Assembly (NCBI RefSeq): GCF_001592005.1
Contig: NZ_BCVZ01000010.1
Coordinates: 62,001-126,000 of the forward strand
Source of the DNA: Bacillus sonorensis NBRC 101234 = KCTC 13918
GTDB taxonomy: Bacteria > Bacillota > Bacilli > Bacillales > Bacillaceae
Direction: 5' to 3'
DNA length: 64,000 bases
Numbering within the stretch: the first letter of the stretch is position 1; every line of letters begins with the position of its first letter. This document shows positions 26,002-35,353 of this stretch, piece by piece. The translations under genes were made by a program, and so were the position numbers. The notes under the pieces were generated by a model. That model saw nothing but the letters and a program-made list of their open reading frames with translations, searched no databases and had not been told where the DNA came from.

Positions 26002-27741
26002 ATGAAAACAGAGAACAAACCCGCCAGCTTAAAACCGTTCTTCTCATTGATTCTCTCGACAGGCATTCCTAGACTCGCTCTAACCATCGGCTTAATCGCA
26101 AGCCTTGTCACCACATTGGTCGGACTATCAATTCCGCTGCTTACACGGGAATTGGTCGACGGCTTTTCCGCCAGTTCGATCAGCATGGCTTTGGCGGGCA
26201 TCCTTGCGCTCGTTTTTATCATTCAAGCGGTCTGCGATGGATTTTCCACCTATTTTCTTTCCTATGCCGGACAAAAAGTGGTCGCTTCATTGAGGGAGCG
26301 GATGTGGTTTAAATTGCTGCGCCTGCCCGTCCGGTATTTTGATGAAAAGACGAGCGGCGAAACCGTCAGCCGTGTCGTCAATGATACCGGCATCGTCAAA
26401 AGCTTGATTTCCGAGCATTTTCCGCAGTTTGTTTCGGGCATGATCACGATTATTGGAGCCGTTGTCATTTTGCTGATTATGGATTGGAAAATGACACTCC
26501 TCATGCTCATCTCTGTTCCGATTACGACCGTCATCATGATCCCGCTCGGCATGAAAATGCACACAATCTCTAAAACACTACAGGATGAAACCGCTTCATT
26601 TACCGGGAATGTCCAGCAAACGTTAAGCGAAATCAGATTGATGAAAGCATCAAACGCGGAGCATACAGAAAAAATGAAAGGGTTATCAGGCATTTCGAAG
26701 CTCTTTCAATACGGCCTCAAGGAAGCCCGTATATTTGCACTCGTCTCCCCGTTTATGCACCTTGTCATTATGATTGTGATCGTCGCCATCATCGGCTACG
26801 GCGGCATCCGCGTCTCTGAGGGGACGATGTCGGCAGGCTCGCTGATCGCCTTTTTGCTTTATCTGTTTCAAATCATCTTCCCGATCACATCGTTCACAAT
26901 GTTTTTCACTCAGCTGCAAAAAGCAAAAGGGGCAACAGAGCGAATCATCGAGATTTTGCATACTGAAGAGGAAGAGGGCCAGGAAGGGCTTGAGATGGAT
27001 ATCTCCAATCTGCCGATACGTGTCGAGAATGTATCTTTCTCTTACGGCGATGACGAGCCTGTCTTGCGGGAGGTATCTTTCGACGTCGATCCCGGGCAGA
27101 TGATTGCATTTGTCGGTCCGAGCGGCGGCGGAAAAACGACGATGTTCGGCCTCTTGGAACAATTTTACGAACCGGACTCAGGGGTCATTAATATCGGGGA
27201 AACACCGATCAACAAGCTGTCGATGAAGTCGTGGCGCAGCCAGATCGGCTACGTATCTCAAGACAGCCCGATGATGTCCGGCACCATCCGTGAGAACTTG
27301 TGCTACGGCTTGGACCACGCTGACAGCATTGACGATCAAAAACTGTGGAAAGTCGCGGAAATGGCTTATGCGGACACATTTATTAAACAATTTCCTGAGC
27401 AGCTTGATACGGAAGTCGGCGAACGCGGTGTCAAGCTGTCCGGCGGACAGAGACAGCGGATCGCCATCGCCCGCGCCTTTCTGCGCGACCCGAAAATTTT
27501 AATGATGGACGAAGCGACAGCCAGCCTCGACAGCCAGTCGGAAAGCATTGTCCAGCAGGCCCTCTCACGCCTCATGAAAGGACGGACAACCTTCGTCATC
27601 GCCCACCGGCTCTCAACGATCGTAAATGCCGATCAAATTATGTTTATCGAAAAAGGCAAGATTACCGGAATGGGACGGCATCATGAGCTGGTTGCTTCGC
27701 ACGCGCTGTATCGGGAGTTTGCGGAGCGGCAGTTGACATAG
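26002..27741 (+). CDS. Multidrug ABC transporter, BmrA-like half-transporter
   Basis: A 579-residue fusion of a six-TM ABC membrane domain (res ~25-320) and an ATPase domain. Walker A is GPSGGGKTTM, and the rest are YVSQDSPMMSGTIRENLCYG, signature LSGGQRQRIAIARA, Walker B ILMMDEATASLD and H-loop IAHRLSTI. The GGG Walker A, the TSGETVSRV-like block at ~113 and the closing HHELVASHALYREFAE are those of B. subtilis BmrA (YvcC). It works as a homodimer exporting drugs. Good GGAG ribosome site; monocistronic. Confidence 0.85.
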   Translation: MKTENKPASLKPFFSLILSTGIPRLALTIGLIASLVTTLVGLSIPLLTRELVDGFSASSISMALAGILALVFIIQAVCDGFSTYFLSYAGQKVVASLRERMWFKLLRLPVRYFDEKTSGETVSRVVNDTGIVKSLISEHFPQFVSGMITIIGAVVILLIMDWKMTLLMLISVPITTVIMIPLGMKMHTISKTLQDETASFTGNVQQTLSEIRLMKASNAEHTEKMKGLSGISKLFQYGLKEARIFALVSPFMHLVIMIVIVAIIGYGGIRVSEGTMSAGSLIAFLLYLFQIIFPITSFTMFFTQLQKAKGATERIIEILHTEEEEGQEGLEMDISNLPIRVENVSFSYGDDEPVLREVSFDVDPGQMIAFVGPSGGGKTTMFGLLEQFYEPDSGVINIGETPINKLSMKSWRSQIGYVSQDSPMMSGTIRENLCYGLDHADSIDDQKLWKVAEMAYADTFIKQFPEQLDTEVGERGVKLSGGQRQRIAIARAFLRDPKILMMDEATASLDSQSESIVQQALSRLMKGRTTFVIAHRLSTIVNADQIMFIEKGKITGMGRHHELVASHALYREFAERQLT

Positions 27742-27758
27742 TCTCAGAAATATAAAAG

Positions 27759-27788
27759 GTGTCCCGAATGAGGATTCGGGACACTTTA
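27759..27788. terminator. Bidirectional terminator between the BmrA-like gene and lanK
   Basis: Perfect 11-bp stem GTGTCCCGAAT / ATTCGGGACAC with a GAGG loop. It ends the lantibiotic regulon on the minus strand as well (CCTTTTATATTT after the stem). Confidence 0.8.
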
Positions 27789-27858
27789 AAAATTAAAATT
27801 TCACACAAAAGCGGTCAAGTATTCTCTTTTAGTCATTAAAATGAACTTATCTTTTGTA

Positions 27859-29214
27859 TTATCCCTTTCTCAATAGAATCGGTAATTCTACCAGCACCTC
27901 CCCAGAGTTGTTGGCATTATTTCTAAGCTTCATTCTTCCATTATGCTGCTTGATTACCTTTTCGGTAAACGTTAATCCTAATCCATAATGGCTGTTATTC
28001 GTCCGTCCAAAGTTTTCGGTGTAAAAAAGTTCAGTGCCTTTTTGTAGAGCTTCCTCCGAAAAACCGGGTCCTTGATCGATGATAACAAATTGAATACGGT
28101 CTTTATCCTGCTTGACGATCATTTGCACTTTTTCATGCGGCGGCGTTCTTTCTATTCCGTTTAATACAATATTATTTATTGCTCGACTAAGCAGGATTAC
28201 GTCTATATAAAGGCTAGCCTCTTTATGTGTCCAATCTTCGACAATGATATTATTACCCAAGCTTTTAACTTCGGCTTCCAGCTTGCACAAGAAATCGGTT
28301 ACAGATACTTCTTCCATATTCGTATTGTCTTGTTTGTTGTCCAGGTTGATATCGATAACTTCCTGAATGTATCCTTCAATCTGCTGTATAGCATTCATAA
28401 CGTCGCGGAAACTTTCCTTCTCATCCTCATCTGCCATAGCTTCCAAAAGCTCTATATTCCCTTTTATAACGGTCAACGGAATCTTTATATCATGTATCAA
28501 ATAACTGATCTGTTCTGACTTTGAATTGGTAATCTCAATTTCCTTCTGAATGGATTTAACAAGTGCTTCCGATAAACTCTCCATTGCGCCCATTACATCT
28601 TTGTACTCATTAAATCGAACTCGCGGAAATTCGATATTTAAGTCTCTTTCTTTTATTTTACGGGCTACTTGGATAAGCTTTTGGTTTTCTTGGACAATAA
28701 TTCGAGAAAAACTTCTTATATTCCAAACTAAATAAACACAATAAATTAAGATTGAAAAAACTGATATCCATACGCCAGGATTCGGAAATACCTTTCTTAA
28801 TTCAATATTTGCAAACTGGATTTTCAAGCTATAATGAATCAAAATGCTTTCATATCGACTGTCATATCTTATAAAAGAGCTCATTCTATCCTTACTAGGA
28901 TGCAGATAAGCTTCTATTGATCTTTGTTTATTTCTGGAACTCATATTACTCTTTACAATTTTGTTTGTTTGCTTATTAAAAATAGTATAATCCAGTTCTG
29001 GAGGAATGATGCTGGGATCAATATAATTGGCACTTTCAACTTTACTCTGTATTTTTTCCGCTTTTTTTATCGGTTCATTTGCCGGAAGGAAAAAATGATG
29101 ATTGATTCCCCAAGTCACGAATCCAATATTCAGGGTCAAAATAAACAAACCTGCAAAACCTAATTTTGTAATCCATTTAACAAAATAAACCGATAACGTA
29201 TTCTTTATTCCCAT
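27859..29214 (-). CDS. lanK: Lantibiotic sensor histidine kinase LanK
   Basis: A 451-residue sensor kinase of the NisK/SpaK kind. It has two TM helices (res ~16-38 and ~150-170) around an external sensor of about 110 residues. H-box SYLIHDIKIPLTVIKGN is near residue 245, with N-box NNIVLNGIERTP, G1 DQGPGFSEE and G2 GLGLTF. Start at 29214: its ATG lies inside the last codons of lanR (TATATGGGAATAA), so the two are translationally coupled. Expected to sense the mature peptide outside the cell and phosphorylate LanR. Confidence 0.9.
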   Translation of the reverse strand: MGIKNTLSVYFVKWITKLGFAGLFILTLNIGFVTWGINHHFFLPANEPIKKAEKIQSKVESANYIDPSIIPPELDYTIFNKQTNKIVKSNMSSRNKQRSIEAYLHPSKDRMSSFIRYDSRYESILIHYSLKIQFANIELRKVFPNPGVWISVFSILIYCVYLVWNIRSFSRIIVQENQKLIQVARKIKERDLNIEFPRVRFNEYKDVMGAMESLSEALVKSIQKEIEITNSKSEQISYLIHDIKIPLTVIKGNIELLEAMADEDEKESFRDVMNAIQQIEGYIQEVIDINLDNKQDNTNMEEVSVTDFLCKLEAEVKSLGNNIIVEDWTHKEASLYIDVILLSRAINNIVLNGIERTPPHEKVQMIVKQDKDRIQFVIIDQGPGFSEEALQKGTELFYTENFGRTNNSHYGLGLTFTEKVIKQHNGRMKLRNNANNSGEVLVELPILLRKG

Positions 29215-29873
29215 ATATACCCTACACCCCAAACCGTACTGATAGGGGCTAAATTGAACTGGGCAATTTTTTTCCTTATCACTCTGATATGTTCAACCAC
29301 GGTTGAAATTTGAGAATCGCTTTCAATTGAATAGACAGATTCATAAATATCTTCTTTAGAAAAGATTTTCCCCTTGTGTAATGCGAGCAGTTCACAAATT
29401 TTGTATTGAGTCTTAGTAAAGCTTACTTCCTCCCCTTTGATCATTACTTTTTTTGCTTCTAAATCAATCAGGATGTCACCATCGATAAATACACTTTTGG
29501 TGCCCTTTTTCGGCCTTGCTTCCCGCCTTAAATGAGCCTCGATACGCGCATTCACTTCATGGATACTGAACGGCTTTACAATATAATCATCTCCTCCAAT
29601 TGATAAACCTTTAATTATTGAAGATTCATCACTTTTGGCAGTCATAAAAATGATCGGTATATCAATTAAAGATCTAATCTTCTCACAAATTTTAAATCCA
29701 TCTTCATCTGGCATCATGACATCTAATAAAATGAGATTATATTTATTTAATTCCTCTATCGTGATATCTTTAATACTTTGCAAAGTTGTAACCTCATGTT
29801 TTTTTATACTCAACATTTTCCTGACCAGTCTTAGAATTGCAGCGTCATCATCAACCGCCAAGATTTTGGCCAA
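29205..29873 (-). CDS. lanR: Lantibiotic response regulator LanR
   Basis: A 222-residue OmpR-type regulator: receiver acidic pair in AVDDDAAI, phospho-acceptor Asp in ILLDVMMPDEDG (residue ~52), Lys in FMTAKSD, and a C-terminal winged helix with SFTKTQYKICELLALHKGKI. Last but one in the lanFEGRK unit, 13 bp after lanG. Likely binds the two TTGAT-N6-TTGAT boxes upstream of lanA2 and lanF, which would give positive autoregulation. Confidence 0.9.
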   Translation of the reverse strand: MAKILAVDDDAAILRLVRKMLSIKKHEVTTLQSIKDITIEELNKYNLILLDVMMPDEDGFKICEKIRSLIDIPIIFMTAKSDESSIIKGLSIGGDDYIVKPFSIHEVNARIEAHLRREARPKKGTKSVFIDGDILIDLEAKKVMIKGEEVSFTKTQYKICELLALHKGKIFSKEDIYESVYSIESDSQISTVVEHIRVIRKKIAQFNLAPISTVWGVGYIWE

Positions 29874-29886
29874 ATTGAACCACCCT

Positions 29887-30654
29887 TTAATCGTTTGTTT
29901 TTTTTCCGGACCACCTATTTATCCAAACGATACTTAGAAGAATTATTCCTGTTGTCATAATTAAAAAAGAATAACCTCCCATTACAAGTGTAGAATTTCC
30001 AACCGGTTTTACACCTGTCATTTTCAAATAATCCATTACATATTCACCGAATCGGTTTGCCCAAGCCCAAGGCAGGAGCCACCAGATTTTATCTCCTATT
30101 GTGGTCAAGCACAGAGCTGCGATAATCACTCCTCCAAACCCACATATACTGCACATTCCTATCCCATAATTATAACCAACGAATTGATAGAAGAAATATT
30201 GAAAGATGGAAGTTCCTGCAAAAATTATACCTGTTAAATAGTAGAGAGTAAAGTTAACTTCACCTACTCCGATCAGGTGCTTCAGAGCTAGGGTATAGAT
30301 TGATATCGTTAAAAATATCGCAGCAAAATAAGAGAATATCATCATTGTTGTTTGACTTGTGAATGAAACGGTTCTGCTCTGAATTAATCCAAGTATATTT
30401 TGAAAATGGCCTGCCTCGTTTTCAGAATCGGCCACCAGCCCACAAATAATCGAAATGATGACCGGTGTACCTACTCCAATTAATTCGAAAAAAATGATAT
30501 AGCTCGCTTCCGCACCTACGGGTACATTCCTAAATAAGAAGTACATCACCAAAACACCAGATAAAACGAGCGGAATGCTTATGTGTAATAATGAAAATAT
30601 ACTTCGCTTTCTTTTTTTACATTCGCCAAGAAAACATCTATAAAATTGCAGCAT
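29887..30654 (-). CDS. lanG: Lantibiotic immunity ABC permease LanG
   Basis: A 255-residue protein with six TM segments, matching LanG/MutG immunity permeases (ABC-2 like). Its ATG overlaps the lanE stop (TAATG), and it ends 13 bp before lanR. With LanE and LanF it should pump the peptide away from the producer's membrane. Confidence 0.85.
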   Translation of the reverse strand: MLQFYRCFLGECKKRKRSIFSLLHISIPLVLSGVLVMYFLFRNVPVGAEASYIIFFELIGVGTPVIISIICGLVADSENEAGHFQNILGLIQSRTVSFTSQTTMMIFSYFAAIFLTISIYTLALKHLIGVGEVNFTLYYLTGIIFAGTSIFQYFFYQFVGYNYGIGMCSICGFGGVIIAALCLTTIGDKIWWLLPWAWANRFGEYVMDYLKMTGVKPVGNSTLVMGGYSFLIMTTGIILLSIVWINRWSGKKTND

Positions 30655-31412
30655 TATTTCACCTCAAGTTTATTAAAAGACCTAACAGTAATCAATGTCA
30701 GTATGAAAAAAAATGTAAGGCTTAAAACAAGAGCAGTCGGAATAACTGAATAGCTCAGAAGTTCATCATTTTGCGGCAAAGGGATTCCATTAGAGTGTAG
30801 CTTCGTTAAAGGCATTTGCACTCTTAAATGCCAGCTGTATGGAACAAACCACCAATCTCCCGTAGGAGCAAAAACTGAACCTAAATTTAAATTAAGCATG
30901 CTATTCAACAGTAAGGTGATAAAAAGATTCGTTTTTCTAGAAAGCCACAAGCAAAACGGGATCTGCCATAGTGAAGCTATAAACATTAAGATAACCGCTA
31001 AAATACAAGAAGAAAGTGAAACCAAATATGGACTCGTCTTAACCAGCAAACTCGTTAGGATTATAAAAATTATTAACAGAAGAGACCCTAGCCCCATTAA
31101 TCCAGTTGTAAATAAAACTCTGCTTATTTCCTTTTTTTGAAGATCTATTGGTAAGCCTATAATCGTTTTAAAATTCGTCGATTTTTTTTCAAGATTATTT
31201 AAAAGCCCAGTGGAAAGGGCTACGAACACGGATAGCCATAATATTCCCCAATGATTAATGATCGTTTCTGCACTCAGCCTTACTATCTCCGGGCCGCCTA
31301 GAAAATTAAAACCTAGTGCAAGAATGGAGCATATTAGGGGTATCACCAACAACATTTTTCTAATCATTGTTCTTTTTGTTTTTATCATTTCTGATTTTAA
31401 ATATAAATACAT
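30654..31412 (-). CDS. lanE: Lantibiotic immunity ABC permease LanE
   Basis: A 252-residue six-TM permease of the LanE/MutE kind, with the typical early MYLYLKSEMIKTKRTMIRKM opening. LanE proteins often carry an E-loop only in the ATPase partner; nothing abnormal is seen. It lies 11 bp after lanF and overlaps lanG. Confidence 0.85.
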   Translation of the reverse strand: MYLYLKSEMIKTKRTMIRKMLLVIPLICSILALGFNFLGGPEIVRLSAETIINHWGILWLSVFVALSTGLLNNLEKKSTNFKTIIGLPIDLQKKEISRVLFTTGLMGLGSLLLIIFIILTSLLVKTSPYLVSLSSCILAVILMFIASLWQIPFCLWLSRKTNLFITLLLNSMLNLNLGSVFAPTGDWWFVPYSWHLRVQMPLTKLHSNGIPLPQNDELLSYSVIPTALVLSLTFFFILTLITVRSFNKLEVK

Positions 31413-31423
31413 TCGGTAACCTC

Positions 31424-32128
31424 CTATTGGGCTCTATGCTTTCGTACAACATCTGTAAATAGATTTTCTAAGTTATCATATGAATGATATTTACCTTCAT
31501 AACCGAGTATTCCATTGCTGATAATGCCGATATCATCAGCTAAATGTTCAACTTCCGATAACAAGTGGCTGGATAAAAGAACGGTCATTCCCTGCTTCGG
31601 AAATGAAGCGATCAATTCTCTTAATTCTTGAATCCCAATAGGATCCAATCCATTAGTAGGCTCATCTAAAATTAATAGCTTGGGACGATTCAAAATGGCA
31701 AGGGCAATGCCAAGTCGTTGTTTCATTCCCATAGAAAAATTCATCACTTTTTTACTTCCCGTATTTGTTAACCCAACAACTTGAAGAACCTCCTGAATTC
31801 GCTCTTTTGGCAGGCCGAGAATCGTATTTATCACCTCAAGATTTTCTATAGCAGTTAAATTCCCATAAAGCGGAGCATTTTCAATTAAAGATCCGATATA
31901 AATCAAATCTTTCCTTGTCCACTGATTTCCATTGAAAATTACCTCTCCTGATGTTTGTTTGAGCAAACCGGATATTATTTTTAGCGTCGTTGACTTACCT
32001 GCCCCGTTGGGACCCAAAAGGCCGTAAACAGTGTTCTTTCTTACATTAATTGATACACCGTTTAAAATGGTCGATTTTTTGTATTTTTTGGTTAAGTGCC
32101 TCGTTTGCAAGATATACTCATTATTCAT
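31424..32128 (-). CDS. lanF: Lantibiotic immunity ABC ATPase LanF
   Basis: A 234-residue ATPase: Walker [10 protein letters not shown], signature NFSMGMKQRLGIA, Walker B LLILDEPTNGLDP, H-loop SSHLLSEVE. LanF immunity ATPases carry an E-loop (Glu in place of the Q-loop Gln); the segment IYIGSLIENAPLYGN has Glu at that place, fitting the family. ATG at 32128 has AAGGAG 11 nt upstream. First gene of lanFEGRK, with its own LanR box and -10. Confidence 0.9.
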   Translation of the reverse strand: MNNEYILQTRHLTKKYKKSTILNGVSINVRKNTVYGLLGPNGAGKSTTLKIISGLLKQTSGEVIFNGNQWTRKDLIYIGSLIENAPLYGNLTAIENLEVINTILGLPKERIQEVLQVVGLTNTGSKKVMNFSMGMKQRLGIALAILNRPKLLILDEPTNGLDPIGIQELRELIASFPKQGMTVLLSSHLLSEVEHLADDIGIISNGILGYEGKYHSYDNLENLFTDVVRKHRAQ

Positions 32129-32151
32129 CTTCAAATAACTCCTTTTCGTCT

Positions 32152-32193
32152 TTATAAATGGAGTTTAGCAATAAAAAATCAAGACTCCATCAA
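32152..32193 (-). promoter_or_regulatory. LanR-controlled promoter of lanFEGRK
   Basis: On the minus strand TTGAT-GGAGTC-TTGAT (32178-32193) is followed about 20 nt later by TATAAA (near 32152-32157). Two TTGAT units with a 6-nt spacer is the layout described for the SpaR box of subtilin clusters, and the same layout occurs before lanA2. Confidence 0.65.
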
Positions 32194-32197
32194 TATC

Positions 32198-32243
32198 GAA
32201 AAAAACAGATGATTGATCAGTTAATCTGTTCAACCATCTGTTT
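32198..32243 (-). terminator. Terminator between lanB and lanF
   Basis: Minus strand: AAACAGATGGTTGA pairs with TCAATCATCTGTTT (one G-T), then a T-run. It separates the biosynthetic unit from the immunity and regulatory unit. Confidence 0.8.
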
Positions 32244-32253
32244 AAGATGTTTT

Positions 32254-35200
32254 TTAAAGTTCCTGTAAATGAAGCATCTTTCTTCGAACTCTCTGGCCAT
32301 ATAATGTTTGGTATGCGTAAACATATAGTTTATTTTCGAAATCGCGGTCAATCTCAAACAACCTATTAAAATGCAAGTGAATGATGCTCCCTATAATGTT
32401 AATGAAATCACTCGTATGTTTATTGCTTCTGTTAATATGTTCTCTATAGACGTTAATACTTTTGCTTCTATATTCTAGGATATCAATAATTTGTTTTAGG
32501 TCTTCTCTTTTTTTAGCCTTTTCCCAATTGTTATAAGAATCTAGTTCATTGATGAAATCAAACTTTTCTTTTTTGAATTCCTTTTTATGAATGTCACTGT
32601 TTTTTAAGTTTAGCTGCAAGTAATTTAATTGATTTTCAAAAGATAATCCAAAGTCAATCAAGTAGTGAAGTAAGGAGATCACTCCAACTTGTTCTTGGCT
32701 CAGACTATTTTGTTTCATGACTTTAAGAATTTCCATCACAACTAAGCTATCATGGTAGAATAAATTTTCAGCATCCTTTATCAGCACCGACCCACCATAC
32801 CTGTTGATTTCAGGGAAATAAGTATTGATGGTTACTTCATAAATGATGCTCATTTTTTGTAATTCAATTATGTACTCACTCAGCTTGTCGTAAATAATCT
32901 GAAGATTGTTTGGTTCTATTGAACGAAACCTCAATCTTATATGAGGTTTTGGGTCATTGTATCGCATATAAAAAAACTTATCATAAACACTCCTATCCAG
33001 TTGTGTTGAAATGAAGTATTTCATGTATTCTATTAATTCATCTTGGCGGTCTTCAGGGCCATAGAGTTTTAAAAACAGCCATTCTTTAAAAGGAGGATAG
33101 CTAACCTGCTGATATATACTTCCATTAAAGAATTCTTTCTTACTCTTATTGTCTCTGTATTCCTCTTTTAGAACAAAAGGAATTACCGCCTCTGCTGAGA
33201 AATATTCCTCACCTAAGGTAATAGCGGGGTTTCCAGCCTCTGCTTTCTCTAAAAAAGTACTTGGAAACTTGAATAAATTCTTATACAACAAGTTGAGGTT
33301 AGTTTTTCTTGATAAATCCAATAAAATTCGATTATCAGCAAATTGAAAATAAACATTATCCGGGACTGAATAAACTCTTCTGAACTTTTGGAATTCCGCC
33401 ATAAATTCTTCAATTTTTGGGGCTCTTTCAAACTGCCCTCGCAGATTTTGTAAACTCCATTTCTCATTTGAGAGAATAATATTTTCATATCGAATTTCTG
33501 GTATATGAATAAATTCTTTATAATATGCACCCCATGGAGTATTACTCCATTCTAAATCCTGATTTAAGGAGATATCGCTCAATAATCGAATGATATTGCT
33601 TGAAGAGCTCAGATTTAGCATATTCATTCCTGATATATTCAGCAATCTTCCATTCCGTTTATTTTTCAAATAAAACTTTTCATTGTCACATCCAACAAGA
33701 ATATCAGCTAATGTTAATTCATTGTTCGGATTATATGAATTAGTAAACATTGAAAGGTTATACTCTCTTGGTGTATTGATACGGGTAACATTCGCCATTC
33801 TAATGTTTGATGGAACAAAACACAGCTCCACTTGATCGATTTCACTTTCTTTTAACTCTCTGCCTACTTCGTCCAACACTTCAGAAAATCCATCGCTCAA
33901 ATAACTAAATCTTCCAAATGTTTTCCCTGCAGCAGATGAACCTATATTGGGTCCCAAAAAAAGAAGATTTTCTCCGTTATTATTTTTTCTTATGATAAAA
34001 TTTAATTCGAGAGAACTCGGTAACCTTTTCTCGTCTACCTTCATATTTAACTTGTTAATTTCTTCATCTGTTATGATAATAGGATGCTTATTTTCAACAG
34101 CAGCTAAATACTTATTCATAAAATATCTTTTCAAAAGGTTATGTTCTTCAGTTGTTACCGGAGTATCTTGAGTAAATCTATTTTTAGGCCTACTATAAGA
34201 TTTTAAAGCACCAATTCCATTAACTTCATCTAAAACATCCGCTATTGGTACTTCAACGTAAGTTCCAAACTTCTCAATAAACTTTAAGCGATATTCTTCA
34301 AAAATATTTTTATAGCTTTTAGAGTCGTCAATTTCAGAAGCAAATTTCATTAATAATGTAATACATTTATTGATATTCTTGATATCTCTCTCATTTATAT
34401 AAATTCCATCAACATCTAATTTTGTATCTACTTGTAAATATTTTTCATTTGTAAAAGAATGGATTCGCCTTAATTTTTCTTGGATTGTTAAATAATTTTT
34501 AGTTCCCTGGCCGATAGGAGCATCATTATACTTTCCAATCAGCACATCCACTTCATTGAGTGGTTTACCATATTTCTCGTATAAAAAGGGTATTTTTGAC
34601 AATTTATTAATTGTGTAAGTTAGAAGATTCGTATTACAAAGGGGAGGTCTTATTTCAGAAATAATAAATTCTTTTTCAATCAAGGTTTTTACATAGGCTA
34701 CAAGATCGTCAACATCCCTTTTCGGATATCTTTCTTGTAATGCCCGAACCATTTTTTTGAAACTTACATGTTCTTTTATACATAGCTTCTCAATAAGCAT
34801 TAAGGGCTTACTGTAATTAACATTGATTTCTACTGTCTTTCCATCCAAGTTATAAGGAATATGTAGGCGATTACCTTTACGATAAGATGCTGTGTTCATT
34901 TTAAACTTTAAGTCATAAAAATGCTCTACTTCTATCTTTTTGATAAGTTTAAATAACCATTCTGCATCAATACGACTTTTCTTTTTAATATTGATTTTTG
35001 AAGGCTTGGACGCCTCAGTCTTCTTTAGATCGAGTATTCCAACTCCTGTAAATAAACCAAAAGGAGTGGTTCTAGTCGCAGCTCTATTAATATAGTTTCC
35101 CAGGGAAGCAATCAGGTTTCTCTTCTTTTTCTTAGATAATGTAGAGAAATCTTTATTTACTAACGTTTTATAAATATTTTCGCTTGCTACCAAAAGCTGT

Positions 35201-35331
35201 TCGCATAAAAATGTATCGTTCTTTATCGCCTCTATACTTTTTTCGATGTCATAAAATCTTTCCATTAATGAGTTTGGATGTAACGGTACTCTAAGCATAT
35301 ATTTACTTATAGGTTTAAAATAACTTGTCAT
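32254..35331 (-). CDS. lanB: Lantibiotic dehydratase LanB
   Basis: A 1025-residue full-length class I dehydratase. The N-terminal glutamylation domain begins FKPISKYMLRVPLHPNS and includes NRAATRTTPFGLFTGVG near residue 90. The C-terminal elimination domain (SpaB_C) covers the last ~280 residues (EWLFLKLYGP, YDKFFYMRYNDPKPHIRLRF). It dehydrates core Ser/Thr using glutamyl-tRNA. I chose the ATG at 35331 (MTSYFKPI) because AGAAAGGA precedes it; an ATG at 35361 that overlaps the lanC stop has no ribosome site. Ends at a terminator. Confidence 0.93.
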   Translation of the reverse strand: MTSYFKPISKYMLRVPLHPNSLMERFYDIEKSIEAIKNDTFLCEQLLVASENIYKTLVNKDFSTLSKKKKRNLIASLGNYINRAATRTTPFGLFTGVGILDLKKTEASKPSKINIKKKSRIDAEWLFKLIKKIEVEHFYDLKFKMNTASYRKGNRLHIPYNLDGKTVEINVNYSKPLMLIEKLCIKEHVSFKKMVRALQERYPKRDVDDLVAYVKTLIEKEFIISEIRPPLCNTNLLTYTINKLSKIPFLYEKYGKPLNEVDVLIGKYNDAPIGQGTKNYLTIQEKLRRIHSFTNEKYLQVDTKLDVDGIYINERDIKNINKCITLLMKFASEIDDSKSYKNIFEEYRLKFIEKFGTYVEVPIADVLDEVNGIGALKSYSRPKNRFTQDTPVTTEEHNLLKRYFMNKYLAAVENKHPIIITDEEINKLNMKVDEKRLPSSLELNFIIRKNNNGENLLFLGPNIGSSAAGKTFGRFSYLSDGFSEVLDEVGRELKESEIDQVELCFVPSNIRMANVTRINTPREYNLSMFTNSYNPNNELTLADILVGCDNEKFYLKNKRNGRLLNISGMNMLNLSSSSNIIRLLSDISLNQDLEWSNTPWGAYYKEFIHIPEIRYENIILSNEKWSLQNLRGQFERAPKIEEFMAEFQKFRRVYSVPDNVYFQFADNRILLDLSRKTNLNLLYKNLFKFPSTFLEKAEAGNPAITLGEEYFSAEAVIPFVLKEEYRDNKSKKEFFNGSIYQQVSYPPFKEWLFLKLYGPEDRQDELIEYMKYFISTQLDRSVYDKFFYMRYNDPKPHIRLRFRSIEPNNLQIIYDKLSEYIIELQKMSIIYEVTINTYFPEINRYGGSVLIKDAENLFYHDSLVVMEILKVMKQNSLSQEQVGVISLLHYLIDFGLSFENQLNYLQLNLKNSDIHKKEFKKEKFDFINELDSYNNWEKAKKREDLKQIIDILEYRSKSINVYREHINRSNKHTSDFINIIGSIIHLHFNRLFEIDRDFENKLYVYAYQTLYGQRVRRKMLHLQEL

Positions 35332-35353
35332 AATAGTCTTTCCTTTCTCCAAA

